From Alnus glutinosa (lineage: Eukaryota; Streptophyta; Magnoliopsida; Fagales; Betulaceae): a stretch of DNA of 64,000 bases. The notes below the pieces were generated by a model. That model saw nothing but the letters and a program-made list of their open reading frames with translations. It was not told where the DNA came from and did no database searches. The position numbers were made by a program, and so were the translations under genes. Below, in pieces: positions 35,448 to 47,046 of this stretch; position 1 is the first letter of the stretch, and each line of letters begins with the position of its first letter. The stretch spans positions 26,360,616-26,424,615 of the forward strand of contig NC_084890.1 in assembly GCF_958979055.1 (NCBI RefSeq), in the 5' to 3' direction.

Positions 35448-36216
35448 GACCAATAAATGCTAAATCCAAATACTACGTCTTTTGCAATTAATAGGATTTG
35501 AGGTAGATTCTTGTGATAGTTAAAAGTTGTTAAGAAGCGGTAGCTCAAAACTAATAAAAAAGTAATATTTAGTAAAAGTAGAGAAATATTTAGAAAATTT
35601 GATGGAGGAAGTTTTTTAAAAGTGATAATTAAAATAATAAAAGTAGAAGAGCTTGTCGGGGATGCTCTTAGTTTTCTTTATTAAATATTAACGGAAATAA
35701 TAAATAAAAAATGTATAAAATTCAAGTAGCATAATTTTGAAAACTTAGGGAATTATTTGATAAAATTGCAAATCAAATGTCCGTACCAACGTGGTATTTA
35801 ACCCTTAAAAGTTTCAAAAATCTCTCATTTTATGTGGGTTAAATTTAATATTTTTTAAAAAATAGATAAAGTACAAGACTAATAATGATTTTAAACTATA
35901 ATTTCAATGAGGTGGGATAACATCATCAGATATTGATAATATCAAGTATTATTGATGACTTTAACGTTAAAGTGTGGTAGGTCTTTATTTATTTATTTAT
36001 TATTTTTTTCTAATTAATGATGCAGACCTATAACATGATAGGTGTTGCTCTCTTAACCCAATGTTCGTACGTGACAGAAGTCTAGCTGGTGATATAGAAA
36101 GCAACAATTAAAGTTTAATTTGTGATCAATATATGAGACATATACTGATCACCTTTCTTTTACAGAAAAAGAAGTAGAATATATACTCACCTTTTCAGCA
36201 CTACTCACCTTTTCAG
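35448..36216. other. spacer between blocks A and B
   Basis: AT-rich, no gene. GGGATGCTCTTA near 35661-35672 looks like the right end of another PIF-type element whose left end is missing. Confidence 0.4.
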
Positions 36217-36335
36217 CAGCGGGCCTTTTCTTGGGCTCGGGTCAGAATATTGGGCCTCTCTAGGGTCTTCGTAACAATACGTCTTGTATTTGATTGGGTC
36301 CCGAGAATTCTTGACCCAAGAGTAATATATTTGTA

Positions 36336-36631
36336 GGGTCCGTTTGTGTTTACGATTTCAAAAAGTGCGAATTAAAATAACGATTTTAAAATGTGCGATT
36401 TGAAAAAAAATGATTTTTAAAAACGCAGTTAAACGTTTGGCAAAATCGCAGTTTAGCCTTTAAAATTATGCGTTTTCAAAAAAGCATCATCTTATTTGCG
36501 ATTTGAAAAAGTAGATTTTCTGAGTTTTCAGATCGCAATTTTTAAAAACGCAGTTCCCAAACGATCTATGTTCTGCGATTTGGTTTACAATCGCACTTAT
36601 TGTCTACGAAATCGCAATCCTAAACGCACCC
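36336..36631. mobile_element. 296-bp element with 3-bp target duplication, absent from block B'
   Basis: Ends GGGTCCGTTTGTGTTTACGA and its inverted relative (reverse complement of the right end reads GGGTGCGTTTAGGATTGCGA), flanked by GTA at 36333-36335 and 36632-36634. In block B' the same place (about 55092) reads ATTTGTAATCATTG with a single GTA, an empty site. An older, degraded relative lies at about 36790-37045 and is present in both blocks. Confidence 0.8.
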
Positions 36632-39164
36632 GTAATCATTGTAATTCCATAATTTATGGAGCCTCTATTCTCCTGTATGTGTTTATATCTTTACCCATTG
36701 AGAATGTCAATATACAAAAATAATTATTCATTTCATTACAAACTCTTTCAATCAATTCGATTGCGCTTGACATTGTGATTTCGCAGGTAAAAAAATGCGA
36801 TTTTTTTAAACCAGATTGCAAAACATAAATAATTTGGGATTGCATTTTTACAAAAATTGTAATTGCAGAAAATATTCGTTTTTAAATAGAAGGCAAGTAT
36901 TTTTTTTTTTTTTTAAAACGCATAATTTTAAATGTTAAACTGCAATTTTAAAGGATAAACACTTGCTTGTGTTTTTAAAAATCATGTTTTTAAATTGCAT
37001 ATTTTAAAATTGTTATTTCTAATTGCACTTTTTGAAATTGCAAACCTAGATAAATAGGAAGATGAGACTCTAGATTAAAATCATCTATTAAGCCAAGTTC
37101 AACAACTGTACAATCGAGTTTTAACATGTCTAGTGTACAATATATATGAGGTGCTATTAACAAGAGTTATATATATATATATAGAATCCAATTCTATTGA
37201 ATTCATTCATTTCCACCGGATAAAGTGGCAGACTGGAATGACATATTAGCTTCAAACAATCAAGTTCTTTGTCAGAGCACAAGGATTATACAATTTTTGC
37301 TGTATAGTTATTTACAAACTCACTCACGTGGTAGTAAATAATTTGTAAAATAATCGGGTAGCTTCACTTTTAAATTGTCCCTTCTTCAATTCTTCTTGAC
37401 TCTTTGGTTTCTCACTTCGACAGACTCAAAGAGTAAATGCTCTCAACTACCCACACAGGCTACATTCAATGAGATTTGATATCCTCTCTCTCACAAACGT
37501 CTCTAAACCTCACCGCCAGCAGTTTTACCTCAAGAATCTCTCAACCCCTCTCTCAGCCTCTCTCATCTTCTCTCTGTAGATCTAGATCGAAACTTCACAT
37601 CTATGATTTTGTAGTCAAATTTTGAGCATGTGAACGACAACCTGTCTAGGGATCACCCTCACCACGAATCGCACGCTTCAACTTCATTATCTTATGGGTT
37701 GTATAAATATTTCGTAAATCGTCGGTCTACTGTAATGCTATTGCATAAAACCGTCTAACTTATTTCTCAAATTTGGTGTCAAGATGTAATATCGACTGGT
37801 TCTCGTTGGCCTAGAACTAAAAAATCATGGACATACCTGATTTACTTGTAGGCTCCGGTGGCACGTGTTAACCTATTTGATTAATATGGCCTAGAACTAG
37901 AAAATTAAGGACTTTTTTTATGTTTATTTGGGTAAGGCAAAAATAAAATAAAATTAGTGAATATGACCAAAAATTTTATTGCATAGGGCCAACATAATTT
38001 GTTGAGAAGGGGCCGATGGGCTAAAAATAATTTATTTTTTTTAGAATTTTTTTTCATCCTTAAATAATTTTTTTTTCCTAGAAATTTTTTTTTTTGGAGG
38101 GGGAGGGGAGGGGATGACCCTTACAGGCCCTGCTCCCTCCGTTACTGATCGAGACGCAATAGGAGTGAGAGGTTGGAGTGGAATAGGATCCTCTCAATTT
38201 TAAATGAAAATAAATAGTATTCATTTCATGATCAATATTTAAAGTTTGTGCATTTAATAGTGTACATATTGTTAATGTTCACACATTTTTTTTAACAAAT
38301 TTAAATGATATGGCATTATATATACCGTTAAATGCATCAACTTAAAATTCTAACCATGAAATGGAAAAGATGATTGCCCAATTGGAGTAGTACGTTCAGA
38401 TCAGCGATTGGAGTGATTGACGTGTTTCATGTCATTATGTTTCGCCTAAAAGTCAATCAGGATATTGAGGAAGGGAAGGGGCAAGTGCTTATCATCAAGT
38501 TCCGTCTCAAACTATGCACAAATTTTAAAAGTACAGCTATGTGTATCTAGCAATGTATTTGCTCTTTGTGATTTGTCTACATTTTATTTCACAAATATAA
38601 TACTGAATTTGGTCTGGGCGTGTGACTTAACTACTCATCAAATAGGTAACTTGTAATTAGTTCTTTCCAAATTCGATGCGGCCAAATTACATGTATGTGA
38701 TCTACTATATGAATGAAAGAGCCGCATTTCAATCCTCTCCGGGTCATTTGAATCGGAGAGGAGCCAATTAATTTAGGTGAAAGGAAAAAATTGTCTAAAA
38801 TATAAAGGGATAATTTTATCCTTATTTTTATACTAACCGGAGAGGATCTTGTCCTGAATAGACCATTACCCACTTACAACTCTTAAAAAAAAACAAATTT
38901 AAATATATAAAAAAGGATAAGTAGGATGTGACCAATTATAGTTTCCAAAGTCGATGCTTTTACATGGGCAAATAAAAATTAATTAAGAGAGTAATTTCAC
39001 GATTAAATTCTTAACATTTTAATCATTATTTTCAAATTAAACTTTTAAAAATCCTTAAACAAAATTCAAATCACTTAATTAAAGAATAATGATTAAGATT
39101 TTTAGAATTCCACAATAGAGTTACCCAACAAAATCTAAAATTATCTTAATGGATTGGGAAATGC

Positions 39165-39450
39165 TAGTTTTACAACACCAACACAATATGGGCACAACAC
39201 CTTGTCCCCTCACATGAGGGTGGGGCCCAGTGGAGATTTGATTCGTGTACAACACCAATACAACAATTGTACAACAACCCCTCACATGAGGGTGGGCTCC
39301 AGTATGTGGGACCCATCCTCATGTGAGGGATTGTTGTACAGTTGTTGTATTGGTGTTGTAAATCTAACATTTTCCGGGCCCAGTGTGTATTTACTTGGGC
39401 CCCACCCTCATGTGAGGAGGTGTTGTGTCCATGTTGTTTTGGTGTAGTGC
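39165..39450. repeat. nested double palindrome (P-Q-Q'-P')
   Basis: The phrase CCTCACATGAGGGTGGG occurs at about 39209 and 39280 and, inverted, at about 39313 and 39400. Each lies beside ACAACACCAACACAA-type sequence or its complement. Thus P (about 39172-39230) and Q (39247-39302) are near direct copies, and Q' (39306-39362) and P' (39395-39450) are their inverted copies. Absent from block B'. Confidence 0.75.
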
Positions 39451-39515
39451 ACCAATCAGTTCCTACCAAATTAGCATAATTTTTTCTTAATTAATTAATT
39501 TTTTTTCATATTTTT

Positions 39516-39744
39516 TTTGATAAAACATTGGGCTTTACTGCATTTGAGCCCAAGTCCCTGCCGTTGGTTTTCACTTTTCCACGACGTTTCTTCTCTGACT
39601 GCCAGCTTTCGAATTTAACGAACGAATACCATCGGCGACACCCACCGACTTTCCTTTCGAATCAGATTTCTACATTTCTTACGTTTTTTAAGCGCATCTC
39701 ACCGTTTCTCTGTCCCTCTTCATAGCTGTCTCTGAAATTCTCTC

Positions 39745-39779
<35 letters not shown>

Positions 39780-39821
39780 CGCTCGGCCTCTCTTTGTCCC
39801 TCTTTCTTCGCTCGGTTGAAG
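39516..39821 (+). promoter_or_regulatory. orphan copy of the ERO1 upstream region and 5' exon
   Basis: Closely matches 57316-57655 upstream of ERO1, including the CT-rich leader and the TTGAAG/GTGAGT donor-like end at 39821. The matching intron start continues to about 40130, then the homology stops. No ERO1 coding exon follows; block A' comes next. Confidence 0.6.
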
Positions 39822-40280
39822 GTGAGTCTTTGAGCTCCGTGAGCCTGTGTTTCTTCTCATTCATGATCGGTCTTCAAGATTTCAATGGTTCTTTGATTTT
39901 CATGAGGGAAAATTATGATTTTTGGTAGTCGAATTGTCCATGGCATTGGTAGTTAATTGATGGGTTTTAGGAAATTTGGGGTTCAGGGGCTTTGAAATTC
40001 ATGTATAATTGTTTGAGGTACATCCTCTCCACTTTGATTGGTTTTGTTTGATTTTGAGAATTCCCTCGTTGATCTGGTAGGGTGCTCCCATTTTTCCCTT
40101 TTATGCAGCATTCGCGGTCCTTCCTCCCACCCAATTATTGGAGCAGTCGATCTGGATCCATGGACTCTTTTGCCATGGGCCATGGTCTATGGTCCAGCCT
40201 TGATTAAAAAAAGTCCAATATATTCTTTTAAAATAGTTTGGAAAAAAACTATATCCTTTAAAAAATGGGAGATGATACAC

Positions 40281-40398
40281 TCACAACTCTCACCTAACTT
40301 TCACACAACTCCCACTCACATGTGTGTGAGTCCTATGCACGTGGGTCCCACACATATGTGAGTGGAGGTTGTGTGAAAGTTGGGTAGGGGTTGTAAGG
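40281..40398. repeat. hairpin-forming MITE-like inverted repeat
   Basis: The arm AACTTTCACACAACTCCCAC (40300) pairs with GTGGAGGTTGTGTGAAAGTT (40363) around a centre with CACATGTGTGTGAG and CCCACACATATGTG. It sits at the junction between blocks B and A'. Confidence 0.7.
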
Positions 40399-42052
40399 CA
40401 AGTATTTCTCTTAAAAAATTGATACACGAACCAGTAATAAATAATGGAGTCGGTCAGACAAGTTTATATGAACCAAGAACGAAACTAGAAGGAGGTCCTA
40501 TAGGGGCCATGCCCTCTCCTGAACTACAGAAAGTGCACAATAAAATGCACTACATATAGATCGCAAATACCAAATAAGACAACAAAAACAGCAGTCTAGT
40601 CGATCTGAAGATGCAAACATTGTAGGGGATTCACAGAAGGATATAGAAGATGAGAGACGTTTGGTGCCGGCACGAAAAATATTTCCACTGGAAAAAAAAC
40701 TAACAACCATAACGGCGACCGATGAAGCTCTCACAACCGCAACAACAAAATAAATCAGATGCACATTAGAAAGTTATTTAGACAATACGTGCTTGAGCTA
40801 GAGATTTTCTTAGATTAAAGATATTTAGTAGATTGTTATACGATTATTATGTAATTGAAATAATGTGACGGTAAAAATCAGCTTTTGAATGAGTAAGAGT
40901 TTTTTTAAAGGGAAAAAAAATAAAATCAAAAGCTTATTCTCATCATCTAAATTAATCACATGGCAGTCGTATAACAATTTACTAAATATAATTTTTTGAT
41001 TTGTTATAATTAATGGATTGGGGGAGTGCTTGCTCAAAGCCTCATTCCATGCACATACTAGCTAGATTAATTAAACCATGAACCATTATTTTATGAAAGG
41101 TAAAAAGTATAATTAGATTACAATTTGTTGTTAATCATTTGACACCTAAATCAACTGCATATATATATAAATGTCGAATATTCCTTTTTGAATATTTTTT
41201 TCTTTGTTTTTTGGGAGAGGGAGGGTGCATGGTGGAATTAATATTTATCATTTGAAATTAATTTATTTACTTCGGATACCTTGATAAAAAAAAAAAAACC
41301 AAGAATAAGAATATTCCACCCTAAATAACATTAATTGAATCGGATGTTTTTCTATGATTTATTTTGAGAAATGTTACACTCATTGATAGGGACGAAGCCA
41401 AAATTTTTTATAGGGAAAGGTCAGGGGCTAAAATAATGTGTAGGTAGAGACCAGTACACTAAATTTTTATTTTTTTTGCCTTTTTAAAATTGAGGGAGGG
41501 AGAGAGGGGGGGGGGGGGGGGAGGCATGGCCTATACCAAGGCCCCCTAAATCCGTCCCTGCCTATTGAAAAATATGGGATATTAATTAACGATGCAGTTG
41601 ACATTTTCTTTTAAAAAAGAAAAAAAAATGGTATAGTTTTTTTAATTGATCGAAATAATTCGATTAAAACCTAGAGAACTGGAGGTCTAAAATTGCTTGA
41701 ACAAGATCCAACACTTACTGGGCCGGGTCAACTCACTTGATCAATAGACTTCCATATAAATCCTTCTTGAAAGTATATTTGCAGGATTAATTAAGACATT
41801 AATTAAGTTGGCCATATATATGTATAAAATTTATGTAATATCAAAAACCAAGATAATATCTTGATTGAGAGAGGCTGTTGGTTGTTGGTACGGCAGGGTA
41901 AGCAGAGGGGCCAGCAGGAAATATTCCACAATGAAATCATGAGAGAGATATGAAATTTGACCATGACTTTCCTATTTCCAGAAATAGAATACGTGTGATT
42001 TTTCAAATCTTCCACTGCTTCTTCATTTCCATTGACCATTTTCAAACTCATC

Positions 42053-42083
<31 letters not shown>

Positions 42084-42211
42084 CTAGTTCTGGATTATAA
42101 TTTCTACCCATAGATTTTTGAACAACATCTATTTTCTTTTTCTTTAATATCAATAATTACACAAATTGAATATAAGCAAATTTAAATAGATCGAATATAA
42201 GAAAAAAAAAA

Positions 42212-42693
42212 TAATGTTAGATACTATATTTTTATGCTACAAGTAACCCACAATACCAACTAACCTTTTGATTTATTTATTTTTTAAAACAAGGGTTCGT
42301 TGATACTAGAGATGGTAATTTTTAACACGACATGAACCCAACACGAAATTGAAGGGTTTGGGTTGAGGAACTTGACCTGTTTAATTAAATGAGTCGGGTT
42401 AAGGTTGGCATATATAGTCTTATCCTCATGCTTGAACACGATTTGAACCCGACACGCGACATAATGACGGGCAATTTTTGATGACCCGTGGACCTGATAG
42501 GAACTCAATACAAAATTAGAAGGATAAAGTTGAGGGGTTTTACCCGTTAATTAATAGATCGGATTAGGGTTGACTTATATAGTCATTGTTTCTATATGAC
42601 ATGAACCTGACATACAAATAAGAATTGCCACCCCTAGAACTTGATATTGGCACATTAGCATTGTGGAATAAAAATGTATAATATCTAACATTA
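42212..42693. mobile_element. MITE-like element with nested hAT-like insert (block A' copy)
   Basis: Duplicate of 34754-35231. The inner hAT-like element spans 42307-42636 (TAGAGATGGTAAT ... ATTGCCACCCCTA). Both insertions therefore predate the duplication. Confidence 0.7.
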
Positions 42694-43450
42694 CTCGATC
42701 ATTAGGAGGTCATGTGTCATTATCCAATTCTTTTATATCTTTAATTTGACACGTGTCAGCATGTGATTGGAATCAAAAGTTGTAAACATTTACACTTTCC
42801 AAATACATGTCGACACATGTCAAAGGTTTTTTAAAAAATTATATGGATTTTTTTTTTTAACAAACTCTCTATCATTTCTCTATTTTGTCTATCGTCAGAA
42901 TTCCACCCCAAATGTGGCTCACAAATTCCCTGATCTATTGAATTTTTTATTTTATTTTATTTTTTAATCATTTTCACGTTTCTCTTCCGCCTTTGCTTTT
43001 CACTTTTCCACTCCACTTTTCCTCTTCCATTTCGCTCCACTTTTCCTCCTCATTTTACTTGTTCTCTCCCTCTCTGCATTTTCTATGTTCCTCATCGCCC
43101 ACGGTCTAAGTAAGGCACACTCTAGCTCCAACTCTAGCTCTAAGAAACAGAGAAGACCGAGAGGGTGAGAGGTAAGATTTTTGGTGTGTGTCGTTCATGG
43201 TGGTTCTGTTGGCTGCCGTTCGGAGTTGGGGGTGGTGAGGTTGAGTGTTGACCAGTTGTAGCAACCGGTTCCATCAAGGTAAAAGATCTTCCCTCTCTAT
43301 CTCGTCAGATTTGCCCTCTCCCGAGCACCCTTTTTTCTGATTTTTTCTTCTCTCAGTTTTGTGATATTGGTTATTATTTGTAGAATAATAGAATGGAGAA
43401 TCGTTTTGGGTAGGTAAGAGATTATTAGTTTCCATTGATTTTCTTTGTAT

Positions 43451-43821
43451 GCTCCGTTTGTTTTGGCATAAAATATTTTTTGAAAAATGTTTTCGGCATT
43501 TGGTTGGGGTAAAAATAATGGTCAACGAAAATAATTTTTAGTTTGACCGTAAAAGGCTCTTTAATTTTTGGAAAAATTGTAAAATCTTTTTCTGGATTTA
43601 AACTTTTTATTCTTGCACGCACGTTTGAGGGAATCCGCCACCACCAGGCATTGAGGTTTGTTGGTAACTCGACTCTACCGCCGAAGATCCCTAAATTTTA
43701 ATATCCCATTGCCGGAATCTGGCGGCACTGGCCGGATTCAGGTGATGGCCGCCGGAATCCGGCAATCACCGCCAGAATTCGGCCAAACTGGCTGGAATTT
43801 GACCAGTACAGCCAGATTCCG

Positions 43822-43860
<39 letters not shown>

Positions 43861-44228
43861 CGGATTCCAGCCAGTTTGGTTGGAATTTGGAAATTTTTGC
43901 CAGATTTTGGCCAAATTGGTCGGAATCTGACCAGTACAACTGGATTCTGGCCAATTTGGTCGAAATTTGAAAATTTCTACCGGAATCTGGCAAAGTCGTC
44001 GGATTTTGGCAGACAAGATTCTGGCAAAATTAGCCAGAATCTAACTAGCATGACCGAAAGTTGGTGATGGCGGCCGGACGTCGCCGAATTTCGTTTTACG
44101 CCGTTGGTAATTTTTTTCGTATGAGCCAATGCCGAAAAATATTTTCAAGAAAATCAATTTTTTCTGAAAAATGATTTCGTAGAAAATATTTTACGACAAA
44201 AAATATTTTATATTGAAACAAACGGAGC
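43451..44228. mobile_element. 778-bp element with GCTCCGTTTGTTT ends
   Basis: Left end GCTCCGTTTGTTT...TAAAATATTTTT; the right end is the reverse complement of GCTCCGTTTGTTTCAATATA, with the AAAATATTTT motif in both arms. The interior (43700-44060) is built from degenerate repeats around CCGGAATCTGGC/GGCCAAATTGG, interrupted by a 35-base poly(T) at about 43826-43860. No clear target duplication. Superfamily not assigned. Confidence 0.65.
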
Positions 44229-45851
44229 AGTAATTTATGGGATTATAATGTTGCATGTGGTTTGTGCTTTGGTGGTCGATTGAGGAGATGTTGATGGTGG
44301 TTTTTCTAGTTCTCGATGGTGGCCGATCATGATGGTTTTGTAGGGTTTTTGGTTGTGGTGGCCGCTAAGGTTGGTGAAGGGCTGAGTTCTTGAGCTTGAG
44401 TAGCCAATTATGGGTTAATTGATGACATCCTCTCATCTTCTATGAGTTAATTGCAGAATTTGGTATGACAAATTGTTTGAGTTTCATTGAAGACCAATAA
44501 ATGCGAAATACCTCAGCTGTTTGAGGTATTTTTGACATAGACATTTTATAAATATCTGCTTCTGTTACCAGCTGCATGTTAACAAGAAACACTACATTCA
44601 ACTCAGAACGGTTGAGATTGACAGGAAATTCTAGAAGTTCTCTTGTCTATGGAGTCCATAGTTTTGAAATTCTTGTGCATTTGGAAGACTGAGCATTGTT
44701 TTGGCAGGAAATTGGCAAGCAGCTACCCCGCCCTTCCGCTTCATGATATGGGAGAAGCTTGAAACTGAATCAACTAAGAGCTGCTCTAGTTGTGGGAGCC
44801 CTTTCTTTATCTGCTTGAAATATTCAGCTAGCTTGTGTATATATATATATATATATATGCTCTAGTTGTGGGAGCCCTTTCTTTATCTGCTTGAAATATT
44901 CAGCTAGCTTGTATATATTGTGATATATATAATTGAAACTTTGTTATTATTTGCCCTGCTTCTCAGTTCATCCCTGCTTCTCAGTTCATCCTTTGAGTCG
45001 AGCTTCAAGACTCGAAAACTCAATACAAAGATTGAACTAGACAAGGCCATAAGAAGGGATCCCACAACAATGTTGTTGAAAACTCAATATATGCAATGAT
45101 AAAACACTTCACAATTAAACGATTACAATCCAACTCCAAATATCTAAAAAGCACATAAAAAGTCTCCAAACATAATAAATAATAATAATAAAAAAGTTTA
45201 AACATCAATATAAACCAAATTCTAATTCATCAAACACAAATAAGATGTCTCACCAAGTCCCTGTGAGCTTGAACCATAAGAACCTCCATATTCTCAAATT
45301 ACAATGGTCTTGAACCCTTGTATTATCTGAAAAAGAGTAATAAGATTTAATCTTGTTATGAATTTTAACATGATGTATAACAATATATTATACTTGAACA
45401 ACAAATATATCAAATAACTAGAGTACACTTAATTAATTTTCAAGTGTGTGCAAAACATGGTAATAAGTTAGCTTTTTCATAACACAATAACATTTTAAAA
45501 ATACTTTTATGCATACAAGTAAAAGACTATTATGAGTAATAAACTTTATCATCATTCCCATTATCATTAATTTAAATTAACTTTTAAATAATTAAAACAT
45601 ATATGCATCTCATTACAAAATATGACTCGACTTGCGTTATTCGTTTGACACATGAAATTATAATAAGACATATAGTATTAAGATAACTCAAAATTTTTTA
45701 GCAACCATTATTTCTTTGTGAAACATCATATTGAGGTAGTTTGAAAAAAAACTCATGGTTAACCAAATTTACTTAAATCGTGCACATATACAAAATTTCA
45801 AAAATTTCTCTACGCTCTTTAACCAACACATACAATCAAACTTTTAAAGAA

Positions 45852-46003
45852 TAATGCTCTTCTTCACACCTATTTATCACACCGGCTTATGTGGTGTATT
45901 GTAAGTGGTTTTTTTTTTTTACATAAAAAAAGTGATTAACATGAGAAGCCATTTAAAACACGCAACGTAAGTTAATGTGAAATGAGTGTGAAGAATAACA
46001 TTA
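45852..46003. mobile_element. 152-bp MITE
   Basis: Left TAATGCTCTTCTTCACACC and the right end (reverse of GTGTGAAGAATAACATTA) are inverted copies. It shares the outer TAATG motif with the other MITEs here. Confidence 0.65.
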
Positions 46004-46678
46004 CTCAACGTTAATACCTAAAATCAAATCGCAAAATCCATAATGTTTCCTTAATAAATTTTCAATTTGAGCCCAATATGCCCTAGGTCAGATTAACTTA
46101 ATGCATTAAATCACTAATTAAATTTCTCAATTTCATGTTTAAACTCTCAAATTGAAAATACAACAATTAACTCTATGAAATCCTTTAATTTCACCAAAAA
46201 CCGAAATACTAAATGGCTTATATTCTCAAATTCATCGCATCTAATCAAAATTAAACAATCATGCAAGTAGTTTGATTATCTAGTTACACAAGAAATCCTT
46301 AGTTTTGAAACAATTAAAGCCAAAAACCAAAATCCCCAATTTTAATGCATAAATGACCTTCAATTTTAAATTTTCTAAGATTTATTGGAAACCATTATAA
46401 ATGAATGGTTCAACGTGTGATTCTAACAATTATTTACATAACCCAATAATCAATTTTGGTAAATTAAAGCTAAATCATAAAAGTATCTAATTTCGGCCGG
46501 TTGAAACCCTAATTTATCCAATCTAAATTATCTAAAATTGACACTAAAGATGGATAGATTGCGTCAAGAAAATTTTTTATATGCAATAAATTGAATAAAG
46601 ACACAATTTTTATTTATTTATTTATTTTTGACAGCGGTTGTCCTCTGCTTTATGGGCAAAGTATACCGAACAACATAA

Positions 46679-46854
46679 TAATGCTATATAAAAGACTCCA
46701 ATCCTCCTCTTATTTTCTTAAAAATGGTGTGGTTTTTAAAATTATTATTGAATTTAAGATTGATCACTATAAGATTTTGATCCAATAGTGATTTTGAAAA
46801 CCATATCACTTTTGAAGGGATAAGAAGGAGATATGGGTCTTATATATAACATTA
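46679..46854. mobile_element. 176-bp MITE, same family as 6341-6516
   Basis: Same length and layout as the 6341 element: TAATG(C/T)TA..AT ends, a TTATTCTC/TTATCC segment, then GTGTGGTTTTTAAAAT against the inverted ATTTTGAAAACCATATCA. More diverged between its arms than the 6341 copy. Confidence 0.7.
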
Positions 46855-47046
46855 CTCTTGAACAAGAAGTTGGAGTCTCGGTCCTTGTCCAAAATTGGCT
46901 GATTTATAATGTTTCAACCTAATGAGAGCAAAATTCTCTCATTCTCTGGCATCAACATTGAAATAAGAAATAGATGGCAAAATTTATTGAGCTTATAATC
47001 ATCATCAAAATTGAAACAAACAATCTACCAATATTACCTGTTAATG

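Larger units (their letters stand above)
36217..40130. repeat. duplication block B
   Basis: Aligns in the same orientation with 54971-58110. Shared landmarks include TTGGGCCTCTCTAGGG (36251 and 55008), CCAATTCTATTGAATTCATT (37188 and 55631), TTGGAGTGATTGACGTGTTT (38409 and 56668), AACGAACGAATACCATCGGC (39617 and 57428) and GTTTGAGGTACATCCTCTCC (40011 and 57739). It ends in a copy of the ERO1 upstream region. Insertions unique to this copy lie at 36336-36631, about 38712-38920 and 39163-39455. Confidence 0.88.
40573..44515. repeat. duplication block A'
   Basis: Second copy of block A. Relative to A it carries about 0.6 kb of extra DNA at roughly 41285-41870, including a 16-base poly(G) and a repeat starting GGGACGAAGCC with ATCCGTCCCTGCC at its other end. 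It also carries about 1.6 kb of extra DNA at 42865-44475. No intact gene. Confidence 0.85.
44516..47046. other. intergenic with short repeats and MITEs
   Basis: A 55-bp block starting TGCTCTAGTTGTGGGAGCCC at 44782 is repeated at 44858, the two copies separated by a (TA)n tract. CCCTGCTTCTCAGTTCAT is tandemly doubled at 44954-44991. An open stretch at 44708-44840 after an AG acceptor-like site could be a stray exon but matches nothing I know. The rest is AT-rich. Confidence 0.45.

Noticed and set aside
43658-44067. Open stretches with poly-Phe or poly-Lys
   Set aside because: Created by the poly(T) tract and CCGGAATCTGG repeats in the 778-bp element.
44708-44840. Possible exon after an AG site (GNWQAATPPFRFMIWEKLE)
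   Set aside because: No family recognised, no partner exon, and it overlaps a 55-bp direct repeat.
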